This document shows, piece after piece, positions 58,901 through 64,000 of a stretch of DNA of 64,000 nt. The translations under genes and the position numbers were made by a program. The number at the start of each line of letters is the position of its first letter. Positions within the stretch are counted from its first letter, which is position 1. Below the pieces are notes generated by a model. The model worked only from the letters and a program-made list of their open reading frames with translations, was not told the DNA's origin and made no database searches. Source of the stretch: Allolobophora icterica (Eukaryota > Annelida > Clitellata > Crassiclitellata > Lumbricidae); the NCBI GenBank assembly GCA_963556255.1, contig OY744612.1, forward strand, positions 16,628,374 through 16,692,373. The letters are read 5' to 3'.

Positions 58901-61183
58901 TGTTCTCAAATCTATACACTAATTCCAAATTAGTCATCATTGGCTAATGGCTTGGCATCAGCTTACAGGTGCGGTAGCATGGAAGAACAGTCAGTCACCC
59001 CTTCCCTATACGGCAATATATTTCTTCACTGACTGACAGTCCTAACGGTCGTTGACCCCGACCGCCTGTGGCAAATACAGGGTAGAGTGAAAAACAACTG
59101 TTATTAATTGGAGGGTTAGACATTTCGGAGCCGGATAATTCCGGATAGTCCAAAAATGGCAAAATCGGTTTTTACCGATCTGGATTTCAGTTATGCCTTA
59201 CGTAGTATAACTGTCAACGAGAATTCAGTGGTTGGCTCTACGTGTGTGCGTGGGCTGCCATTGATGACTCCTCTTGTTTACTGTGTATTGTTTTGCTAAC
59301 TGGTGTAATAGTCTGGGTCTTAATGACATTTAACATCACATAGGCTAGTACAGAGAGCACCTCAGATTTATTTTGATCTTTGAGCGGTGCTATATAATGT
59401 TCGATTACAATAAAAAACAATTACAGTAATTGTTGTAGAAGTTTTCAGATAAAGAGGACAGTTTGCAAGTGCAGTATTTAGATGACAGAGAAGCTCCCAG
59501 TTTAACCGAAAGTCCAGGACATGTACGGTATGTCGGAACTACCACTGCTTTGGGATGAAAGCCATATAAACAGAAATACCAGTATACGTAATATGCATGT
59601 ATCTACCTTGATGTATGTGAATGTTCCTAAAAGGCAATATTTAAGCGTCACCTACAGCAAAACTTCGTTATATCAAACCTCGAGGTAGCATCGTCAACAC
59701 TTCAATATATCCAAGGTTCAAAATAAGTGAGATATGACTTCAGGCAGGCTCTAACAAACTCGACTCACGTAATGTAATATAATTCTCAAAAATTTCCAAG
59801 CGCCATACAAAAGCCACATCAGGGAGTCCACCTTATTCACTATGAACTGAAGCCATCACAGATTTTTAATTTATGTACTGCAAGTCTGTTTTGTATGATA
59901 ATTGACCTAAATTATAACTTGAGAGAAGCTGAAAAATGTAGTCAGCTGATTCATTCATGATAGCACATAAGCATAAGATAGTGCCAAGTATCCTTCACAA
60001 AAAAGAAGTGGATATTGAGTCATTAATAAATAAATAAACAAAAAAATCAAATTAAAAGCATGTATAAACAAACATGATGCTTACTTGCATATTCCTTCTT
60101 TGTGCTTATTTCTTTGGCTAAGAAAACCTGTAGAAAACATTCAGAAAAAACAATTTACTAATTAGAATTTTTATCATGATTAAAATAATGAATTTACATT
60201 GCAGTCAAATATAATATTTTGTGCTTTCCATCACTACTGTACTGTTTGCATTCTATTGTACAGTATTTTCAGCTGTATTGTATTATATTTGCACTACATT
60301 GTAATGCTTAACATTTCAGCTGTATTAAACTTCTTGTATTATTGCATATATTACATTTAAATTGCATTGCATTAGATTACATTGCATAATAATTCCACTG
60401 TATTGTATTATTTTACATTTAGCTGTATTGTATTACATTTCAGCTGCAATGCAATTTTTTAATGGTGTTTTACAGCAAAACTTATTTATACCAAAGTTCA
60501 AATCATTCAACAGTTTGAAAAAGCTGAGGTTCAAAATGAATGGGATATTCAATTTTAAGCTCTATCCAGCACCATGTAAGCTTAAGTTGTCATAAACTAT
60601 TAATACAATGTACTGCAAATGCATTTTTGGCGATAATACATGACTGTGTGTTAATATATAAAAGATAATAGTAATTTTAAGATATTAGCTAAACCACAAG
60701 TTCAATAAGCACTGAAAATGCCTAAAGTCACAATAAGCAATACTTCAATATATGTGAGAGAAGGGGATAGACGAATGCTAACACTTTTGTTCGAGGAACT
60801 AAGATCTTGAAAGACTCGGTTCGATACCCATAAGCTCCCTATAGGTCAACTCAGCTTTCCACTCCCTTGGGGGCAGCTGCAAAACGAGTAGGCGCCTAAC
60901 AGGCTGCAGATCTTGACAACTGTACTGTCATATACTTAATGTTACTTACTGCGGTTTGTCAGTTAGCTAGTCAATTTACACACTAATATATTTTATGATA
61001 AAACAGCAGAGATTTTGAAACTATAACAAAACCTGATTTCATTCATCTTCTGATGCTCCTATTACATCTGTAACACATTTTACAATACTATCATCGCCTT
61101 ACATTTGAGAATGATCCTTCTCCGATCATCTTTCCAAAGATAAAATCTGAGGGCTTCTTTTTCACTTGACTTGGAGCAGCCAT
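42937..61183 (-). CDS. PDPK1: 3-phosphoinositide-dependent protein kinase 1
   Basis: Fourteen coding exons on the minus strand: 61183-61103, 60127-60085, 58781-58644, 53591-53447, 52614-52520, 51452-51332, 50706-50638, 50460-50364, 49673-49494, 48795-48704, 47943-47829, 45685-45588, 44031-43977, 43047-42937. They total 1440 bases, 479 residues and a stop, in phase throughout. PDK1 phosphorylates the activation loop of AKT, S6K, SGK and PKC, recruited by phosphoinositides through its PH domain. Visible: glycine loop GEGSFS 21-26, Lys43 (human Lys111), Glu62 in helix C, HRDLKPEN 135-142, DFG 155-157, activation-loop Ser187 in [13 protein letters not shown] (human Ser241), and a PH domain about 375-475 with KGLFARRR at 392-399. 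It lacks the long N terminus of human PDK1 (556 residues) and has about 14 extra residues between DFG and Ser187. Upstream coding exons cannot be excluded. Confidence 0.96.
43342..43571. mobile_element. Miniature hAT element, 230 bp, PDPK1 intron 13
   Basis: The ends are CAGCAGTTTTCAAAC and a right end CCATTTGAAACCACTG, with an exact 8-bp duplication TTCTACTG (43334-43341, 43572-43579). It is the same family as 9257-10013. No coding capacity. Confidence 0.9.
43841..43943. repeat. (GACA)n microsatellite
   Basis: About 25 units with a few AGAGACA interruptions, starting 33 bases past the 3' end of PDPK1 exon 13 (43977) in intron 13. The [12 protein letters not shown] frame is an artefact. Confidence 0.95.
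44641..45345. repeat. Seven-copy 100-bp tandem array, PDPK1 intron 12
   Basis: Unit starts at about 44641, 44741, 44841, 44941, 45041, 45141 and 45241 give a period of exactly 100. Each unit carries GCACGGATAGTCAGCTGCCA, GGAGAAGATGCAGTTAGATA and AGCCACTTTTAAAGTAAGGA. Copies 1-6 differ by about one base; the last has a few changes (GCTCGAAAACCAATG). Such uniformity implies very recent expansion or homogenisation. Confidence 0.97.
46355..46627 (-). mobile_element. SINE (family B), best-preserved tRNA head
   Basis: Minus strand: TGATAGTGTAGTGGTTAGTG at the start is a good A box and GGGGTTAAAATCCCTGCC a B box. The body then reads GAAATTTGGTTTGAGATTTC, TGCTCCACCTGCACC, CTATAATGACCGCAGAC and AGATGAGATGGCGAGGAAG. 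It lies in PDPK1 intron 11. It is a SINE rather than a tRNA gene, because the same extended body recurs at 14400, 28060 and 49883. Confidence 0.8.
47180..47345 (+). mobile_element. LINE ORF2 C-terminal relic
   Basis: The + strand reads LWNNLPPDI, a stop, then [20 protein letters not shown] and GNS before a stop. This is the usual terminal pattern of non-LTR retrotransposon ORF2. Antisense to PDPK1, in intron 11. The 97-codon minus-strand frame here is a shadow. Confidence 0.65.
47376..47445. mobile_element. 70-bp palindromic element at TTAA
   Basis: TTAA then CCCTTTAACGACGAG on the left, and CTCGTCGTTAAAGGG then TTAA on the right: a perfect 15-bp inverted repeat at TTAA sites, as left by piggyBac-type elements. 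The middle holds ACTAAAATGTAGGGAAAACT. Decayed relatives are near 10965 and 17203. Within PDPK1 intron 11. Confidence 0.75.
48295..48490 (+). mobile_element. LINE 3' fragment, PDPK1 intron 10
   Basis: Close copy of 15275-15470: GATCTGGAATGACCTTTCTC versus GATCTGGAACGACCTTCCCC, the shared GGGCCAAACTAAT and AAAGGCATTTCTGTTTCC, and the same AAATTCTTAGATAC-type tail. It encodes an [12 protein letters not shown] remnant with stops. Confidence 0.65.
49883..50007 (-). mobile_element. SINE (family B), partial
   Basis: The minus strand carries only the distal part of family B: CTATAATGAGTACACTTACT, AGACGATATGGTGAGGGAGA and the CACTTGCTCTTATTTGCGGA region. The tRNA-like head is missing. In PDPK1 intron 8. 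Confidence 0.6.
51945..52033. mobile_element. Fragment of TAGGGCATAA hAT-type family
   Basis: The right part (TAATCGGAATTGGCAAATAA, ATCCGGAATCGGCAAAA) ends at TTATGCCCTA and resembles the right halves of 13212-13828 and 58805-59200. A left partner could not be defined; a TAGGGCTGTCAG word near 51832 may belong to another element. In PDPK1 intron 5. Confidence 0.45.
52960..53300. repeat. Dispersed repeat copy (GCATCAACCAATGGTG family)
   Basis: TCTATAGTGCCACTGTCTAC, then GCATCAACCAATGGTGCACC, aligned over about 300 bases with 28385-28720. It lies in PDPK1 intron 4. The 61-codon minus-strand frame has no recognisable content. Confidence 0.5.
54150..55445. repeat. 53-bp AT-rich minisatellite, about 24 units
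   Basis: The unit contains GTTTACTGTTTCCAATGGAT, ACCATTATCTTTATTAGAGC and AATTAGACAATTA. Successive copies at 54510 and 54563 give 53 bp. Copies vary by a few bases and some are truncated. The array resumes in the same orientation at 57655-58245, so the palindrome at 55463-57650 sits inside one array. PDPK1 intron 3. Confidence 0.93.
55463..57650. mobile_element. Palindromic element inside the 53-bp array
   Basis: The ends are TTAGCGTTAAA... and ...GTTACGCTAA, each followed inward by ATTGTGCATTTTGGTGCTAC or its complement. Arms of roughly 0.65-1 kb pair: TCAACCAAGTCACCAAGG near 55621 with its complement near 57490, and ATCGTGATCTTGGTGTCTA near 56168 with its complement near 57110. Each arm holds a ~180-bp repeat (CATTTTCCAAAATGGCTGAC, GAAATTTGGTACATGGTATC): three copies on the left, two on the right. 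A third internal terminus at about 56850-56900 (GCTTGTAGCACCTAAATGCA) suggests one complete element plus a partial inverted copy. No transposase seen. Confidence 0.8.
57655..58245. repeat. 53-bp minisatellite, continuation, about 10 units
   Basis: Same unit and orientation as 54150-55445 but more diverged, with GATTACAAC and GGACAACAAAA variants. It marks the right side of the interrupted array. Confidence 0.9.
58805..59200. mobile_element. hAT-type TAGGGCATAA family element, 396 bp
   Basis: The ends are TAAGGGCATAACTGATTTTG and GGATTTCAGTTATGCCTTA. The body shares GATACCGGATAGTATAGGCC and CGGATAATTCCGGATAGTC with 13212-13828. No clear target duplication. Its left end is only about 20 bases from the acceptor of PDPK1 exon 3 (58781), in intron 2. 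Confidence 0.7.
60780..60960 (+). mobile_element. SINE (family A), degraded
   Basis: GGTTCGATACCC at 60823, then AACTCAGCTTTCC, GCAAAACGAGTAGGCGCC and TACTGCGGTTTGTCAG, in the same order as 1605-1960. In PDPK1 intron 1. No long AAT tail. Confidence 0.6.
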
Positions 61184-61206
61184 TGCTAAAACAAAATTAA
61201 AGAAAC

Positions 61207-61338
61207 TAATTATTTTCTTAAATTACTAAATAACCTAAATCATAATAGTCTAATTATTTTCTTAAATTACTAAATAACCTAAATCATAATAGTCTAATTA
61301 TTTTCTTAAATTACTAAATAACCTAAATCATAATAGTC
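61207..61338. repeat. Three 44-bp tandem units beside PDPK1 exon 1
   Basis: Three virtually identical copies of an AT-rich unit: CTAATTATTTTCTTAAATTA, then CTAAATAACCTAAATCATAA and TAGT. It lies about 20 bases upstream of the acceptor (GTTTTAG) that precedes the start-codon exon of PDPK1. Confidence 0.93.
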
Positions 61339-61875
61339 TCACATGTGTGCTTGCATAGATGGATTGCTGTGTGTATGTGTTTATGTATGAATGCTGTCTC
61401 TGTCTCGATAACAATATACTGATCTTCTAAACTTGCCTCTGAAATTTAAACATAAGAAGGGGGGGGTGGAGTGAGGGTGAGAGTAATGCAAGTAATGTTT
61501 TGTGTGAGGCATGCTGGGGTAAAGTTCTCAAAACCGGGACAGTGTCTGGCACCTGCTTTAATGGCCCACAGACAACAGGGTGGAAACTTGAAAGGCAATG
61601 GCTACCGGAGAGGAAGAGAAGTCTTCCAAGAGAAGTCTTCAGCAAGTTCAGAAGAAGGCATACCCTATATTTGGTGTAATTTAAATTACATAACTTGTTG
61701 AAAAATGAGGGACCTGCAGATCAGGTTGCAAATCAGAGCACTTTTCTTTATCAGCTTGCTCAAAAATGGCACAAATACCAGTAGTTCCTATGGAACTTCA
61801 CGGCAGATACAACTAACAAGACCTGTACCAGGAAGATGGTCCTGCACTTTTTCTTTTTTTCAATATAGTGTCATA

Positions 61876-62548
61876 CTAGTTGGTTTACCCGGCGTTGCCC
61901 GGGGTTATAAGTTTCAATCCCTGTAGCGAATTCGCAGTGTTGTATACGCCTTGTCGCGTCTTGCGACCTCTGCCGTGGACTGACTGCTTCGCAGTCGCCC
62001 TCTGGCGACGACTGCCTCGCAGTCTCCCGTGGACTGACTGCTTCGCAGTCGAAGAGGGTGAACCCGGCGTTGGCGGGTTAAAGAAAACGCCAGAAATCTA
62101 GCCGTCACTACCCTTAGTAAAGCAGAGTCTTTGAACACACAATTTTGCTGTAAAACGATGAATATAGTTCGAATCGATCGTAATTAAATTTTGTGCGAAA
62201 GTACACGTCGTTATGCGCATTATTAATGACGTTGGGGAATACCCGCACCATAAATAGAACCGCTTGGCAGTGGAAGAGCGTTATGCGCATTATTAATGAC
62301 GTTGGGGAATACCGGCGCCATAAATAGAACCACTTTGCAGTGGAAGCGTGAGGGACGGTCGGTTGGGTAGATTTTTGGGGATTTTCACCATGTTAGCAGT
62401 GAAAAGGGGGTATGCGAACCCCTCCACTGGGTGTCCGATGCCGAAGCCGACACAGTAGTGAAGGTTTCGAGTGAAAAGGTGCAAAATTGTAGAAGTTAAG
62501 CCCGGTCAAACAGACACACAGAATTCTCGCTTTATTTATATAGATAAT
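61876..62548. mobile_element. Dispersed element with CCCGGCGTTGCCCGGGG start, copy 2
   Basis: It begins ACTAGTTGGTTTACCCGGCG and ends TTTATTTATATAGATAAT, like 32955-33706. Inside are repeated GACTGACTGCTTCGCAGTC hairpin-like units at 61978-62055 and a ~70-bp duplication (CGTTATGCGCATTATTAATG, GACGTTGGGGAATACC) at 62209-62345. Non-coding. Confidence 0.7.
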
Positions 62549-62930
62549 TTTATTTGGAATCTTGACCGATTAGTGATTTATGAAGGCAGCATAGTTGTGG
62601 ATGGATCAGATCTTATGAAAACAGAACTTCAGGGTACCTTTAAAGATAGCATTGTGGTAATCTACGCATGTCAGGATGAGTGAAAGGATCAAGGCGACTT
62701 AGGTACTGAATGGATGCGGAATTAAAGTACAGTGATAACCTGCACAAATGAGTGTTTTATGGGTACTGAAAAGAAAAGCTTAAAAAGCCAAGCAGTCTGA
62801 ACCCATGACCATCACCATTATTCCAAAGGCAGCATGCAAATGTTAAATGCACTTTTTATAAGTTTGGAAAACTAAATAATGGTTTGTGTAACACTGTGAA
62901 TATCTTGAAAATGATGTGGTCATGTTAGTC

Positions 62931-63228
62931 CAGGGATGGCCAACCCGCTGGCCACATGCGGCTGTTCATTGGCGGCCTGCACAACCACTTTTTAAATTAA
63001 TGTTTCACACTGATTAAATGACTCTGTTACAGTTATGCTGTACAGAAGGAAATTTAGTGTTGTAAGTTCTAGTGACCTAATAGTACCTGTTTTCCGCCTT
63101 TTTTAGAATATAAATTAAACATTTGCATTTTCTTTCGAGGCGCTGAGGAAAATCACTGGCGGTCTGCCAACCGCGTGCTTACCAAAAATTGTACTGGCAA
63201 ATGTGCAGGAAACGGTTGGCCACTTCTG
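62931..63228. mobile_element. Non-autonomous hAT element, 298 bp
   Basis: The ends are CAGGGATGGCCAACC and GGTTGGCCACTTCTG, the Charlie-like hAT terminal sequence. An exact 8-bp duplication TGTTAGTC flanks it (62923-62930, 63229-63236). GGCGGCCTGCACAACC and GGCGGTCTGCCAACCG lie inside the ends as subterminal repeats. No coding capacity. Confidence 0.93.
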
Positions 63229-63236
63229 TGTTAGTC

Positions 63237-64000
63237 TGCAACAGGTTCAGTTGCAATAGCTTGCCTAACTTAATAAAATGTACAAGTTTTAGTTCATGCC
63301 ATCGATGACGTACATCAACAGCCTTTTGTACTAGGTAAACATGGGAACAAGTAAACACATTCAGAAAAGTTAAATGTTAAAATTATTCAGCAACTAATTC
63401 ACAAACTGTTAACACTCAATAAATATTTACATGGAAACTCCATAAACCATACGCCAACGTTACACCAATGTTTGCATGTTGCCTGGGTCGCCTATCCAGA
63501 GAATAAGGGATTGAAACCAAAGGTATATCAGTGGATCCACATGCTGACTATTGCAACGTGAAAATCCTATCTTGGTAATTGCTGCTGCAAGCGAAGACCT
63601 GATGTTGGAGATAATTTTTTAGATGTTGTGCAGGACAATGTTGAATCATGTCTCGCAACTTAAACTGAAAACAGCCTTTCAAGCAACCACTCTCCTAAAT
63701 TCAGGAAAACTTATGATTTCAGAAAAGGCCCATAAATACAGAATGAGATTGGTAAAATTTATTTTCGTTTAGACCACTTGCATGCAGCCACTAAATTACC
63801 TCCGCTTGCAGCATGGTAGGCCCAGATTGTCAGAGAAATAAAGCACCGAACGCACCATGCTGCTTTCATCCAAATAAGACAGTAAACAATGATCTAATTC
63901 GTACCCCTTCTTCCCTCCCAATGTCATATTACTTTAATGTTATACATTCTCACATGTACCATAGAACTTACCCAATTTCATAATTTGTTTAAATCAATTA
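63237..64000. other. No gene seen
   Basis: Non-coding sequence to the window edge. If PDPK1 has an upstream 5' UTR or N-terminal exon it could lie at 61.4-64 kb or beyond, but none can be supported here. Confidence 0.4.

Overview
This is a repeat-rich animal nuclear window carrying three intact, recognisable protein-coding genes. The genes have long introns, 3' UTRs and canonical GT-AG junctions (one GC-AG). The gene set, the frequent AGGCCTA-type words, tRNA-derived SINEs, LINE fragments and dense hAT-type DNA transposons suggest a non-vertebrate metazoan, perhaps a marine deuterostome such as an echinoderm or hemichordate. The lineage is inference; I cannot place the species.

Layout. (1) 1-10.5 kb has no host gene. 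It is a bed of DNA transposons: a 1.28-kb hAT inside another element, an 0.87-kb hAT inside an older transposase relic, a 1.9-kb hAT with a broken transposase, and a hAT with a second hAT inside it. Several have exact 8-bp target-site duplications (TSDs). (2) 10.5-16.9 kb, + strand: DCUN1D3, a cullin neddylation factor with an uninterrupted 323-codon reading frame and an apparently long 3' UTR that holds a SINE, a LINE tail and a DNA element. (3) 19.4-37.6 kb, - strand: ARL6IP1, an ER-shaping membrane protein in six coding exons. Its 15-kb first intron contains an 8.1-kb palindrome whose arms are tandem arrays of a ~186-bp unit. (4) 37.6-42.9 kb is intergenic: a possible divergent first exon, LINE and SINE fragments and microsatellites. 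(5) 42.9-61.2 kb, - strand: PDPK1 (PDK1), the kinase that activates AGC kinases. I reconstructed it as 14 coding exons giving 479 residues, with every junction phase-consistent. Its introns hold a seven-copy 100-bp array, a 53-bp minisatellite split by a second large palindrome, and several hAT-type elements. (6) 61.2-64 kb: dispersed repeats and a hAT element.

DCUN1D3 and ARL6IP1 converge tail to tail; ARL6IP1 and PDPK1 lie head to tail. The three act in different pathways (cullin neddylation, ER tubule shaping, PI3K/AGC kinase signalling), so they do not form a functional cluster. All three human orthologues are on chromosome arm 16p, so the linkage may be ancient.

The most unusual structures are the two palindromes inside host introns. 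Both resemble foldback-type transposons and could make very long intramolecular double-stranded RNA in the ARL6IP1 and PDPK1 pre-mRNAs.
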